Of a stretch of 64,000 bases of DNA, positions 31,455 through 43,319 are shown in pieces. The stretch covers positions 58,039,257-58,103,256 of the forward strand of contig OX104128.1 of assembly GCA_944470555.2 (NCBI GenBank). The letters are read 5' to 3'. Origin of the DNA: Heterobilharzia americana (lineage: Eukaryota > Platyhelminthes > Trematoda > Strigeidida > Schistosomatidae). The notes beneath the pieces are model-generated. The model did no database searches, was not told the DNA's origin, and saw nothing but the letters and a program-made list of their open reading frames with translations. The position numbers were made by a program, and so were the translations under genes. Position 1 is the first letter of the stretch, and each line of letters starts with the position of its first letter.

Positions 31455-31467
31455 GCAGAGTTACCAT
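31455..31467. repeat. Target-site duplication, left copy
   Basis: gcagagttaccat, repeated at 34,089-34,101 on the other side of the nested RTE. The single unoccupied site survives at 8,796-8,808 in mirror orientation, with one base different. Confidence 0.85.
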
Positions 31468-34088
31468 TATTATTACTATTATTTATCCCTTGGGTTCCTA
31501 GTGGATCATAGGGCTTCAGTAGCACATCTCCATTCCACTCTGTTCTCTGCAAACTTGTGAACCTGGCTTCACGACTGCCCAGAAGCTCTCATTTCTTCCT
31601 CGCAAGATCTCCTCTATGTCATCCTCACCTCGGACCCCCCAACTCGTAGCTTCTCATGAGGATTCCACTCGAGTGCCTGGCCTGGCGCGTGATGCCCCCA
31701 GTCGGCCTTCTCAGTGTATGCCCAATCAATCTCCAATTCCTTCTGCATATCTGTCGAGCGATAGCTTCCTGGTTGGTTCGTTGCCAGAGTTCCTTGTTGC
31801 TTATTCTATTATTCTGGCCATCTAAGTTACGGTAACGAGCGTAGGCAGTTGTTGATGAATATCTGTAATTTGTTGGAAATCCCTTTCGTAACGAGCCAAG
31901 TCTGTCAGCCATACAGAAGCACTGACTTGACAGTGGTTTCAGGTTGATGAACGCCTGTCTTGCTGTCTTTCCGATCCTGGCTGGCTATGACGTCCTCGTC
32001 TGTGCCATCTGTAGTTGAAACAGTGCTGCCTAGATAGGTGGAAGAGGCTACTTCTTTTAAGTTTCTCCTGTTCATGGTGATTGGAGCTTGATGTTGTTGT
32101 TGGTGGTGAAAGGTGGTGGTGTTAGTTGGGTATCCTCATCACCTCTGTCTTCTCTACGTTCACCTGAGGGAAATCCCGTCTTCGCTGCCTCGCCCTGCCT
32201 CTTGTGTCAATTTGTTGGATTTTGCCTGTAGATCTTCAAGTTTGGGCGACATTGAACATAAGTCTTTGGCGAAATCAAAATCTTCTAGATTATTCTCCGC
32301 GGTCCAGCGTATCCCCCTCTTCTCACAGCTCCTCACTGTTTGTTGCACGATCCAGTCAACTCGCCTACAATCAGAAAGATCATTAGTGATAGTAGACAGC
32401 CTTGTTTTACTCCTGTCTTCACTTCAAAAGCATCACTGAGCTTCCCATTGTGAGTTACTTGGCATGTGGCGTCTTCATATATTTGTTGAATGAAATTGAT
32501 AAAGGTTTGTGGTATTCCGTATTGTTGAAGCAGTTTCCAAATAACTTCTCCATCGACGCTGTCAAAGGCCTTTTCAAAGTCGATGAAGTTGAGGTAAAGC
32601 TCCAGTTGGCTGCCATTCTATACTCTGTTCTATGATGATGCGTAGTGTTGCAATTTGGTCCGCACATGATTTGTATTTCCTGAAGCCGGCCAGCCTTTTC
32701 CGGTTGTAGATTTGAATCTAGTGCATACTTTAGTCTCTCCAGGATGATAGGGCTTAATATCTTGCTTGGGGCGAACAGCAGCGTGATTCCACGCCAGTTT
32801 TTGCAAAGACTTAGTAACCCTTCTTCGGAAGTTTGACAAGGTAGCCTTCTTCCAATCTGCGGGTACCTTCGCTTCCTTCCAGACTTCCCGGAATAGCGGT
32901 GTGAGTATGTCCTCCGTTGTCTCTGAGTCTGCTCTCAGTGCTTCTGGCTGGATTCTATCTGATCCTGCTGATTTCCCGCACTCCAGTAGCTTTATGGCGC
33001 TCAGGACTTCGACTTTCGTCGGAGGGTTTGGGTTCACTTGTAGTTCTACGGCTGCAGGTGGTATTTCTGGATGAAGTGCACGTGGTGATCGATTCAGGAG
33101 CTTTTTGAAGTGGTCAGCCCATCGTTTCCTTTATTTCTCCTCTTTGGTAATTAAATTCCCTTCATCATCTTTTATTGGTTTCATCTCTTCCCAGAAAGTA
33201 ACCTGGTTATTCGATACAATGTTGTCAGGTCACTGTCTCTCCTACCAGAAGCCTGTTCTGCTTCACTTACCAGTGTGTCGTAGAAGTGTCTTTTGTCTTT
33301 CTGCGCAGTCTTCTTCACTTCTTTGTCCAGTATAGTGTTTTATACGTCGTACTTAGTTTCTCTTCTCGTCGTTCATCCTTGCATTGTACCGGTTTATCTT
33401 CTGCTTCACCATCACCATCTTCCTGTCCCTCATCTATCAGCCCCCATTTGTCCGTCAAGATCCATTCCTTATCTTCTTTCTTCTTCCTTCCTAATACGGT
33501 TATGCAGGTTTCCTTCCACATAGCTTTCAAAGAGTTCCAGTGCTCATCCACACAGGTTTCTTCAGGGATGTTCCTCGATATCTCCCATTTTGTCTTAATG
33601 GCTGGCTGCCGTGAAGATTTCCATTGTAGTTTCATCCTTCAGTTTTCGAGTGTTGTACTTGAACTGTGGTCTATCACCAGCTTCCTTGAAGGCTTTCAAC
33701 TTGATTTGGAAGGTTCCTTGCACTAGATAGTGGTCTGAACCTACATCTGCCCCTTTTCTTGACCTTGTGTCAAGTAGACTGCGTCTCCACTTTCTTCAAA
33801 TTGAGATGAAGTCGATCTGATTTTTAGTGTGTCCATCTGGTGAGATCAAATCCATGTCACTTTGTGGATATCCTTGTGTTTGTACACACTGCCTCCAATC
33901 GCCAAATCATTGAATGCACAGAATTCTGCAAACAATTCTCCATTCTCGTTCTTTTCACTGAGTGTCTCTCGATTCATGATTGACTCTTTCCTGTGTTGTC
34001 TGCTCTCAGTTTGACATTCATGTCACCCATTAGAACTTTGATGTCACCATCTGGAACGGGGTCTTGTCCATTACTGATTGCAGTTGTC
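31468..34088 (-). pseudogene. RTE/SR2-type retrotransposon nested in the right arm
   Basis: A 2.6 kb minus-strand element, 5'-truncated inside the endonuclease. Readable 5' to 3': endonuclease with SPDGHTKNQIDFISI near 33,810 and an intact GSDHYL box near 33,745. RT region with EVLSAIKLLECGKSAGSDRIQ (32,630-33,037), LPCQTSEEG and ILSPIILERLKYAL. The catalytic box FADD reads FDFAKD near 32,265. Then LEDLQAKSNKL, the TDEDV segment, ISNKELWQRTNQEA and RRNWRLIGHTLRRP (31,625-31,912). The 3' tail is ATAAATAATAGTAATAATA. Frameshifts and the lost catalytic Asp make it inactive. Confidence 0.9.
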
Positions 34089-34101
34089 GCAGAGTTACCA
34101 T
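34089..34101. repeat. Target-site duplication, right copy
   Basis: Identical to 31,455-31,467. Confidence 0.85.
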
Positions 34102-34579
34102 ACAAATAGTGAATATCTGAAACTCTTCATGGAATTCCTGTCGACAAGGCAATTTGAATCACGTTCAATAAAATAAACCAATTTGCCAAATGACTCAGAG
34201 TAAATGTGAGCTGAAGTATGTAGGATATGCCAGGTGATCAGGCACATATGAGTTAGTTCGTAGTGGATTAGAAGTCAGCTAAATTTACAGTCGTTGAGGT
34301 GAATAAATTTGGTTATGTGTAAACAGGTCGTGTATTGTACAATGCATACAGTGACATGTAACTATACAATAAAGTGTTACGTGACGAGAGTGTTCAAGAT
34401 GAATTCGGTTATTCTGGGAGGCTGATTCTCGAGTATTTATCTATTGAGGAAATATCACCTAATTCTTGTATTTGAGAGATTAGAACACATATTCGAGATA
34501 TCAGGAGAGTATTGTAACCATTTCAGGGAAGAGACAACAAGTGATAGGATAATGGAAGCAGGTAGTCGGAAATGATTAT

Positions 34580-35955
34580 GATTATTATCAAATGAACTTA
34601 TGTATTCGATGCCCTATCACAGTGTCAAACTTCAAATTTTACTTAAAATGTTGTTTACAGCCAAAGGGTACTTGGTTATGTGTATCTGTTACTGAGTGTC
34701 AACTAGTCACTGGATTGTTTGTTTTATGCCTCAAGCCAGTCAAATTGACGGAATAGTTTATGTCAATCAGGAAGGCTGGCTGTCCAAGTAGATTGGTGTT
34801 CTGTAACCGGATGATTGCGTCCTTCTTTTTGGCCTAAGATTGTTTATCACAACACTAGAGTGGAATTTTCTCAATGATTAAAGCTAAGCTAATAGTGAAC
34901 TGCTAGTGATGGAAACTGGTGACTGACTTAATCTTAGGAAGCTTTTACATGATATGTGTTTAGTGAAAATTATGACTTCAGCACCTCAATATTTGAAATG
35001 TACAGCATATCTTGGATACATTAATTTGATATCAGCTGTTAGCAATATTCAAAATAAATTCTCATGAATGATTTCAATGCTTCGAATGTTTTACAAACTT
35101 ATTTATATTGTGATCTTTAAATCCACTTATAGCTTAAATGTGATTGGTTAAAAAGTTTGTAAAGGTCATTTGTGCATTTATTCACACACGTTAAAGGTCA
35201 CATATCCTAGACCGACTATCTGAACCGGCCATTATTATTTTATCATTTATCTCAACATAGGCATTAGATACCAGTGTCTGTTACTGCCTTTTTTAAAGAC
35301 TTTTAATGACTTCATCATAAGAAAAACTGCTATTTCGTAGAGAAATGCAACAAAAATAAAACGAAAAACAAGACGGCAAAGTCAGACATCTGTTGTTTGG
35401 TATTATCAAAAACACGCTACCAAAATGTCCACATTTACGTCCTTTGTTTAAAAAGCATAGGGAAAAAAAGATGTATGATTCATCGTATACAATATTAAAA
35501 ATAAAGGATAGAAATGTTACAATAGCCTGAATTGAACACCTGCAACAATGATGTATGCAGCAGACCACAGTGGATTTCGGTTAAACAGTAAAAAAAAAAC
35601 AGAACTAAACTCCTGATGGTTAGTCACTGCAGCATAATTTTAAATGCATATCAATGTATACGCCTAAAGATTGTTGTCGTTAAAAGTTCCCAATATTATC
35701 CATATGTATGTGTACATGGCGAACTATGTAAATTGGAGACCTGTGATTTATACTACTAATACGTACTGTGGATCAGTAGTATATATTACTATTAAATAGA
35801 TGTTCGTAAAAATTTATACTATAGTGTTTATGTCTGATATTTCAGTCATAACAGTATACTATTCAAAGAGAAAGTAAATAAATGATTACACTTAGAAATT
35901 GTATTCACCTCAAACTTCACCTATTCTTACGTTGTACAATCCCTTTTTGATGTTT
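34580..35955. other. AT-rich interval, no gene seen
   Basis: The 91-codon minus frame at 35,293-35,568 is Phe/Ser/Ile-rich low-complexity translation of AT-rich DNA, with no family resemblance. Could be intronic or intergenic. Confidence 0.35.
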
Positions 35956-35959
35956 GTGG

Positions 35960-36320
35960 TGATTTGTTGATTACAGGTCAAGAAACCTGGGAGCACATGA
36001 CAACCATTTCGTCCACTGAGTCAGGAACCAGTGGTTCATATTTTCCTTCCGATAGGTGGCAAATCAATTCGGACGCGACGACAGGTATTCAACGACGGCA
36101 ATGGATAGATCACTGGATTCCAACCCATTGGCTTAATAGCGAAATGGTGCTCGCGAAACCTGTAGGTCCTGGGTTCGATCCCTGGCGGTGTTATTGGTGT
36201 GAACTGCTGAGAAGTCCTATACTAGGACAAAACAACTGTCCAGTGTTCCCAGGTTTCCAATATTTCTTCAACCAATGTAAGTCTATGATGAATACTATCT
36301 TGAAATGTGGTCAAGATAAA
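35960..36320. repeat. SINE-A inverted pair, minus half mostly deleted
   Basis: 35,960-36,045 is a shrunken minus half (GGAGCACATGACAACC...CAGTGG). 36,050-36,320 is a full plus half: box A CATTGGCTTAATAGCG, box B GGTTCGATCCC, hammerhead with CTGAGAA and AAAA in place of CTGAGGA and GAAA (inactive), tail TAAGTCTATGATGAATA. Confidence 0.7.
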
Positions 36321-36429
36321 ATGAAATCAAAATATGGACTACGGCAAGATTCGAACCAGTAACCTACGGGTTACTTTTATTTTTGCAAAACACAGTTCAA
36401 GTGTAAAATTACAGTAGGACTGCAAAAAT

Positions 36430-37325
36430 GCATCGGAGCCGAGTAACTTTAATGGTAACCTCAACAACTAGTGAGATAACAAATTACGTTTTTGTATTTT
36501 ATAAAAATCTACCTTCCCAGGCAAAATAGCGAAAGCTGATTAGCTGTTTCAGCAGTTGCTAGGGTAGCCTCTAAAATCACACTCATAGGCAGCCCCGACA
36601 AACTGTGAAGTCGAGTGTTAAGCCCGCTAGAAGGCCACCATAACAACTGCCAAACCAACCAATCAGGTTACCGTATTTTGGCTCGGAAGACAGAATTTTA
36701 TCGAATAGAGAGAAGAGATTGACTGTTACATCAGTTGCTAGGGTGGTCTTAAAGTTGCCCGACAACTGAAATAACCAATCAGACTTGTGTTTCCAGACAA
36801 AATGAAGAATTCTAATTGGTTAATTCGACCGTTTCTATGGTGGCCTTTAAAGTCACCCTTGAAGTTACCTGTGAAGAGATGATTTTAAAGGCCACCCTGG
36901 CAAGGATCGAAATAACCAATTAAGTTTCTTCTCTTCTTCTGGAAACGCAAATTTGATAAAATAGAGAATTTTAATTGGCTATTTCAGTTATTGCTAGGGT
37001 GGCCTTTAAAGTTACTCTGAAACTGAATGACTTTAAAGGCCACCCTAACAACTGTTATGACAACCAGTTACGGCTATGTATTTTATGAAAATCCAACTTC
37101 CTAGCTGAAATACCGAAACCTAATTGTCCGTTTCAACAGTTGATAGGGCAGCCTTTAGAGTCACTCGCTATTTTGGCAGTTACTAGAGTGGCCTTTAAAG
37201 TTGCCTCTCTTTATTTTATGAAAAACTGTCCATCTACCTTGAATACTGTAACTCGATTGGTCATTTCATCAGTTGCTAGGGCGGCATTTAAAAATACTCC
37301 GGAAACTTCACAATATCAAGCTTAA
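36430..37325. repeat. Cluster of fold-back palindromes
   Basis: Five or six units share the core AGGGTGGCCTTTAAAGT and flanks like ATTGG...TTTCAGCAGTTGCT. Units occur near 36,535-36,665, 36,718-36,800, 36,815-36,930, 36,970-37,075, 37,120-37,215 and 37,250-37,320. In the best unit the arms 36,996-37,012 and 37,030-37,046 are perfect 17-bp complements around a 17-nt loop. In another, 36,839-36,851 pairs with 36,884-36,896. Linkers repeat too (TATGTATTTTATGAAAATCC). No coding potential. Family not recognised. Confidence 0.75.
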
Positions 37326-37739
37326 GAAACGGATAGAACTTTTGTATAGACTGTCATTAGTTTTAATTTAAGGAATTAACATCAACTTCTATGAGTCTTC
37401 TGTTCAAATGATACCATTTTAGGGATATCAAGGGATTTGGTTCCAAGTGTCGGTTTCTGGTTGAATGGTATAACAATTAACTGTAAGAAGTAGCTTAACT
37501 GTACCCTCAAAAATTTTCTACAATCATTTAAAATAAAATTCATTGCACAAAGTTATTATTGTGTTATTTAGTTGAGTGAGTGTATTTCGATATCTCATCA
37601 GTACCATTTATTCGCCAATGAGCAATTGTATATCAGTATCGATTATTACCTGAGGACACAAAACTTACAAGTATCTTATTGAAATTAATAGAGCCAACCG
37701 TAAAAATATTAACTGCTAATCTAATCTGTAGTGTTAATG

Positions 37740-37880
37740 GTAATAGATACGGGTTAGCCATGAAATTTCAGGACATGGGTTTCGTCTACTTTGGGAGTCT
37801 TCAGTTGAATGTGTCTACCACCTGGTGAGTGACGTTTCTGCCACCCAACCGAAGAATAATCGTTTTAAGCATCGTGGAAT
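37740..37880 (-). repeat. Sm-alpha-like SINE, minus strand, diverged
   Basis: Minus strand: CTGAAGA, GAAACCC and ATGTCCTGAAATTTC are recognisable. Stem II begins with a C-C mismatch, so the ribozyme is damaged. Probably the distant minus partner of the plus half at 38,275. Confidence 0.5.
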
Positions 37881-38274
37881 AGATGTGGCTAATCGACTCT
37901 CTTCAAACTAATCAACAATACAGTGTCCAAATATATACGACTGTAATCATTAGTAGCTACTGTTGTCATAGTGTTTCTTAGCGGTTATATGGATTAAGAA
38001 GTAGTGTTGGAAATGACTGACTGTAAGTAAGACTCCTGATTCGAAAGTTAAGTACTTTATTTAATTGGCCGATCGAAATTGCCCAATAAGGTTTTTCCTG
38101 GCCACACAGTAACATGAAAGAGATGTAATTCAAAACCTCTTCAGAACATCATTTCGGATAATGAGTAAAAGTGTTGAATTCTTTACTGTTTTGTCTAATT
38201 TATGACTGACTTAGGAGGCGGATATATGTGGTTCTACCGTCTACCAACAGAGGTCAAGCAATTCGGTCCTCTAC

Positions 38275-38490
38275 AGCAACGGGAAATTACAAGTGTCATA
38301 ACAACAACTGAGACCCATTACACAACAGGTGACTATCGTGCCTCAGTGGCTTAGTGGATAACGCTTTGCTGCTTGAAGCGAAGGATACTGGGTTCGAGTC
38401 TCAGTGGGAACAACATCACTCACTGAGTTACAACTACATTCAGCTGAAGAGATCGAGTGGGACGAAAATAAATCAACTTCATACAAATCA
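38275..38490 (+). repeat. Sm-alpha-like SINE, plus strand
   Basis: Centre sequence (TCAAGCAATTCGGTCC, GTCATAACAACAACTGAG), box A CAGTGGCTTAGTGGATAACG, box B GGTTCGAGTCTCAG, ACATCACTCACTGAG spacer and a collapsed hammerhead (TTCAGCTGAAGAGATCG...GGACGAAAAT). The tRNA-like head is among the best in the window; the ribozyme is dead. Confidence 0.65.
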
Positions 38491-38494
38491 GTCG

Positions 38495-40230
38495 GCAAAA
38501 TAACGATCAGGTCCCAGTATTATGCAAGAGATAGCTAGTCAAGTATTACAAAAACAGCCAATCCTAAAAATCAGTAAACGAACATAGTGGTTGGGTTTCT
38601 TCCAGTCTTCATATCTTGTTACTTACTAGAAAAGAGAAGGAATTGGCCAGTGAAGGCTTACTCCAGGGTGGGTGATAAGTAATGTAACCTATGCAGTCAG
38701 ATCATCACCTCGGTAAAGATCATCGAAGTTTGTCTGGCGGCTTTCACATAGATATTCACTGTTCTTTCTTCTATTGACTGAATCATTTAACCAAACAGTT
38801 AACAGGTCATTTACAAGTTTGAATAGGTGAAGTATTGTACCAATGTTTCACTTATGTAACTTTCAATGGGAAAAATTATCAAAAACCATTAAAAAACAAT
38901 AAACACCTGTTTTGTTAAGTTTTATTACTCATAGCTGTGTTAGCACACAGTATTAACTCCTAAAAGCCAAAAAACTATTGTGTAGTATAGTTACCCTGCT
39001 TCCAAACGATCAGATCTAAACAGAAAAATCAATATTCTCTCACCTATGATTTGCAATATAGTGGAAAATTCACTCAGTATGATTAGGACCTATTTTCTAC
39101 TGAAGACAATTTCTTTTGCTACGAATTATTTTTAAATGGTTAATGTTGATAGTAAGCAGGAAGTCATCAGCCACTTACGTACAAGTTTTTGGACTTCAAT
39201 TTCTGTTACATGTTGCAATGTAGTCAGGAAAATCTGATTGGATAATTTCATCCTACAGTTGGCCAATCAAAATGAGTTATCACTTCTGACCTATTAGTCT
39301 TATATGATCATGAAAACAGCTGTATATAAATGATGTGCTTTTCTGTCGAATGGAATATCTTCCTTACAATCACAAGCCAGTTCTTGTCTTCTGTCATTTT
39401 TATGGCTCAGGCAAGCATAAAGTTCTGAGGAACGATAGTTGCCATTCTTATCCAGTCCAAGTGTAACATTGCGTATATTTAGCATATTCCTTATTACTAT
39501 TCACTCGGTCACCTCATTAAAATTTAAACTAAACGATGAGTAATTGCAAATTAACTGCTGTGAAATAAATTTCAGCCATCTTGTTGAATAATAAATTTCT
39601 GTTATGGCATAAATTTGACAACCTGATTTAGTAAAGTTTCATGATTTTGTCTAATTATCCTAAAAGAAGGAAATTTAAACCCCACTGTTCATGACTAAAC
39701 GTTCGATTCTTATTTGTTATAATTAAGGAATTAGAGAGCGTATACAGACACACACATATGCGCAAAGGAAGATGATGAGTCAGACTAACCAAGCTGGTTT
39801 GGCGAACAGGTATGTATGTGTTCATCTGACTAGCATTGTATTGGTTTAGCAGGTGTGTGTATTTGATTTCAAGCTGTTAAGGCAGCTGATGCGACAGGAA
39901 GGTGAATACACGCTGTAACACATCCGGAAATGAGGCACCACAGTTCATATGGCTCAACCAACAATATTTGTATAGATGTACACACACGTTAATTAACATG
40001 ACTCATTTAATTTGATAATTTTCAATTGAATTTGCCATTAAAATATTCCTTAAAAAAATAAATATGGACAACATACGGTAACCATGGCAGCTGTTCCGTG
40101 AAGCCTAAGTACTCAAGATAAGTCACTAACTGCTTCAACTTTAGAGAGTTGGAAGTCAGCAACTTATTTGAATAATTCAGGAATGGATGATTTTCTAAAT
40201 CTGATTTATGTAAACTGTTGAAGCATTGTT
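38495..40230. other. Long interval without recognisable gene
   Basis: AT-rich, frames under 65 codons. No SINE boxes or LINE segments were found by eye. Confidence 0.35.
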
Positions 40231-40234
40231 TCTT

Positions 40235-40700
40235 ATCTTATAAGGACGAGTCCGTTCTGTCCAGTTATACGGTTGTGAGACATAGACATTAAAAGTAGAA
40301 GATATCAAGCGGTTACATGGTTTTGATTGTAGGTATCTATGTATGATTGTTCGCGTTTAGTGGAATCACTGCGTGAGCAATGTTGAGGTCAGTGAAGAGA
40401 ACTATACAAGAAAGGCAAGTCGATTGATAAGGTTGTAAACCTTAGCCAACTGAGATGGCTCGTTTGGACATGTATTGAGCGTGTGAAGCCCCCGCATACT
40501 TGATATGCCATCGTAGAAGTTGGGGTAGGTTAGAAGAAGGCTCACAGTGGTCAGACAAAGATGTGGCACTAGTCGATAAAGTCTCTAACTATTAGTTTGA
40601 GTGGTGTTGAGTGTTGTAAACTATTTCACTACAATCTAAAAGACGATAGGAATCATTGGTTGAGCACCCTTGGTGATATGGAACAGTTTCGTTGTCCTTC
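40235..40700 (+). pseudogene. LINE ORF2 C-terminal fragment
   Basis: Plus-strand copy of the LINE C-terminal region: TCCGTTCTGTCCAGTTATACGG, then GGTTTTGATTGTAGGTATC, then GTAAACCTTAGCCAACTGAG (NLS.LRW region), GGTAGGTTAGAAGAAGG and GACAAAGATGTGGCACTAG. No open frame. Both ends truncated. Confidence 0.6.
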
Positions 40701-40739
40701 ATCAAAGAATGAGGAAATAAGACAAGTTGACTAATTTGT

Positions 40740-40990
40740 AAGCAACCAAGCAGTGGAATCCAGAACGTTTGTTTAGTCTTATTTACGACTCGTCAGTTGG
40801 ATACACCTGTACACCAGTGAGTGGTGTTGTTCCCACTGGGACCAGTATCTATCACTTTAAACACTAAAGTATTATCCACTGGGGCAAGACATCCACCTCA
40901 TGTACAGCAAGTATCACTTTTTGTTTGTTACTTCTAATCTTCCATTGCTATACTGGGTCAAATTCCTCGACCTCTAGTTTTTGAGCAGTT
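40740..40990 (-). repeat. Sm-alpha-like SINE, minus strand
   Basis: On the minus strand: tRNA-like part with CAGTGGATAATACTTTAG, spacer GTGGTG..CACTCACTGG, hammerhead with CTGACGA and stem II GTC/GAC. GAAA is TAAA and the triplet is GTT, then CTGGATTCCACTGC. One critical core base is lost. Confidence 0.65.
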
Positions 40991-41404
40991 AATCAATAGG
41001 ATCTGTTTGACTGAAAATCTATAATGAAAGGCCAAAATAAGGTTTGGTAAGACGACACAGCAGTATCATGGTTTATATGAAATTCTAAGATTGGGTTTCT
41101 CAACATCTTCGTCTACACATATGAATCTCACTTGAAAAGGTTTGGGGCATCAGTAGAACGTATCAACAGACTATGTAAGAGATTTTGAAAAAATGCGAAG
41201 AAACAGAAGAAAAAACTAACTTCAGTAGATGAATGTAAGCAGAATAAACTCATCAATGATACGCCACTCTAATCATCAATAGAACAGAGGGGGTAATCAA
41301 CACATCAACAAAAGTATTATACTCGAATGAGATGAAAGAATGGGAGAAACTAATCAACTTCAACAAAGTAGTAGCAGGTCAGATGAAAGCCAATAATATC
41401 ATTC

Positions 41405-41570
41405 TTGGAGTGTAAGGCTTTGGTTTATTGGTCTAAACACTTGAGATTCCCAACCGATGGATTGTGGGTCCGAACCCAGTCCAACCGAATGAGGTTTAAG
41501 CAGTAGTTAGGTAGTGCCAGTAGCCCACACATGATATATGAAGCCAGTAACTAGGATTTTTCATTCCTAG
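41405..41570 (+). repeat. SINE-D-like tRNA-derived copy
   Basis: Box A-like TTTATTGGTCTAAACACTTG, box B-like GGGTCCGAACCCAGTCC, then AGGTTTAAGCAG and TAGTGCCAGTAGCCCACAC. Same order as 44,578 and 25,560. Confidence 0.55.
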
Positions 41571-41574
41571 CATA

Positions 41575-41885
41575 GATAGAATAAATTCTAAACACATCAG
41601 AGCACAATATACACTAATAACTGAAGAAGACAGGACAAAACATGAGCACAGTAAAAGAACCAAAGAGAAATGAAAAGAGGATATCACAGCTGATAAGTGC
41701 GACTTAACACTACTTATGAACAGCAGGATTACTTTATGAAAGTTGGTGAACACACCAAAATAAGTTTCTTTAAAATGAAGAGATTAAGAAACCTGTAGAC
41801 GCTGTTAGAAATAAAAGGATAGGTGGTCTAGAATACTAAATCAGTCTGTATATGAATGAGTTAAATGGTTCAATTATCTATATTG
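41575..41885. other. No recognised feature
   Basis: AT-rich. The 85-codon minus frame at 41,496-41,753 straddles SINE-D sequence and is spurious. Confidence 0.3.
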
Positions 41886-41886
41886 A

Positions 41887-43163
41887 TATCAGGTTACGTC
41901 ACAATTCCGAGATAGAGTTTATATAGTCCTAATCTTCCCTCACCTTCCTTCTGGTGAAAAGGGTAGTAACAATTCTCCAAAGATATAGGAGACGTGAAGA
42001 ATCATTCCTGTTACTCTATGCATTTGGTGTTGATTCGATAAACAAACATTCAGTCGGTTATCAATCTCTCTCTCTCCCACTCCCTCCCTCCCTACCTCCA
42101 CTCAACTAACCTCGTTTTCAATACTGCCACTCTATCCCGTCCCACAGTGTAATTCACTGTCACTGACTGCATACCTATGCTCAGGCTGTTCTTCAAGTTT
42201 CTCTCCTCTGTTATTCTAAGTGACCCACTGGTCCACTACTTTCATCTATGTGTTTCACCTCACAATCATTCCTAGGGATTTTGTAAACAAGATTACCTTG
42301 CTTAATTCCATCAATAGGATCTGTTAACCTACAAACCTTGTTTCTAAGCCAGTTTCTTGGTTCAAATGACACTGTAATCTCAGTCAACCTTATTCAGAAT
42401 TATTCGTAATGTTTCACAGGCACCTTCTTCTATGGTAACACACTACAGGCTCTAAATTCTCTCTCAACCCTGCCACCATTATTACTATTAGTAGTACGAT
42501 TATCATTAGTAGCATCTGTGTTCCTACTACTACTACTACTACTACTTCTATTATTGGTGTTATTGGTGAAGATTTTCTCGTTTACTAAGTATAAGCTTTT
42601 CCACCCCATCACATGGGCATTCAACTGAGCCTTCTTTAAACGAGATAGGATGGGATGATTTGAAGTCTAGGTAACTATTCTAGCGGGAAGGTTTCCTATG
42701 AACACTAGTCTCTACAACCTATTGATGTGTTCCAATTTCACTATTGTAGATGTCTCATCTACATATTGGAAGCATATCTTTGTAGTAGAAATAAATGTTT
42801 GAAGGGACATCTGTACCCAACTATCCATAATTGTGTCTGTGACGACAGGGGATATAGGTGATACCATGGCAACCCATTCAGTTTGTTTATACATTGTATT
42901 TTGAAGTCTAAAAACTGTAGATGTTGAGTACAAGTGTACTCCTAGCATGGTTTCCTCGATCGGCACCTTATTTCGATGCTGAAACTCACTGTCATCGTTA
43001 AGATCATCTCCAATTGCCTTTAGAGCCATGTCGATCGGAATATTCGTGTACAGGCTTGTTCTATCTAAAGTAAGAGTTGATAAGTTGAGATTTTGATTGA
43101 TTTCTTATTGGTCCTAAAGCCATTGCTAAATATTTAAACAACTCGTAAGTTGGAGTGTTTCTA
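41887..43163 (-). pseudogene. Penelope-like element, second copy
   Basis: Direct-repeat copy of 20,335-21,610, nearly identical base for base. The minus frame 42,712-43,029 (105 codons) is more intact than the first copy: MALKAIGDDLNDDSEFQ, then YKQTEWVAM and SPISPVV, and ICFQYVDETSTIVKLEHINRL. The RT catalytic box is again YVDE, so the change was present before the copies separated. The Asn/Ser-rich linker is at 42,430-42,624. 5' truncated at 43,163, where SINE-A sequence begins. Same 3' end as the first copy. Confidence 0.8.
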
Positions 43164-43164
43164 A

Positions 43165-43315
43165 CTGGGTTGCCGTCCATGGGTCCATAATTCCTACTTC
43201 TTTCAGTTCACAATATAGCTCAACCTCTATCCAATAACGTCAGTGAGTAATTGTCCTGTTGTTCCAAATGATCTCAGTTCATGATAAATACCAACCTGAA
43301 ATCAATAAATGAATC
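43165..43315. repeat. SINE-A deletion derivative (centre plus tail)
   Basis: Keeps the minus-half centre (CCTACTTCTTTCAGTTCAC), the spacer (ACGTCAGTGAGTAATTGTCC) and then jumps to a plus-half tail (TGATCTCAGTTCATGATAAAT). Both tRNA and ribozyme parts are deleted, showing that the centre travels as part of the unit. Confidence 0.6.
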
Positions 43316-43319
43316 CCAA

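Larger units (their letters stand above)
27895..34577. repeat. Right arm of the inverted segmental duplication
   Basis: Mirrors 8,320-11,635. Without the nested RTE (31,468-34,088) and a ~640-bp block (30,150-30,795) the arm is ~3.4 kb, equal to the left arm. Shared unique sequence at 34,090-34,577 and 31,350-31,454 (mirroring 8,320-8,905) is the best proof. Confidence 0.85.

Noticed and set aside
33286..33726. 146-codon plus frame as a candidate gene
   Set aside because: Antisense to the nested RTE; Ser/Phe-rich shadow of the minus-strand coding sequence.
35293..35568. 91-codon minus frame
   Set aside because: Low-complexity AT-rich translation with no motif and no copy elsewhere in the window.
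36430..37325. CRISPR array
   Set aside because: Units are palindromic and irregularly spaced, spacers are repeats themselves, and the context is eukaryotic.
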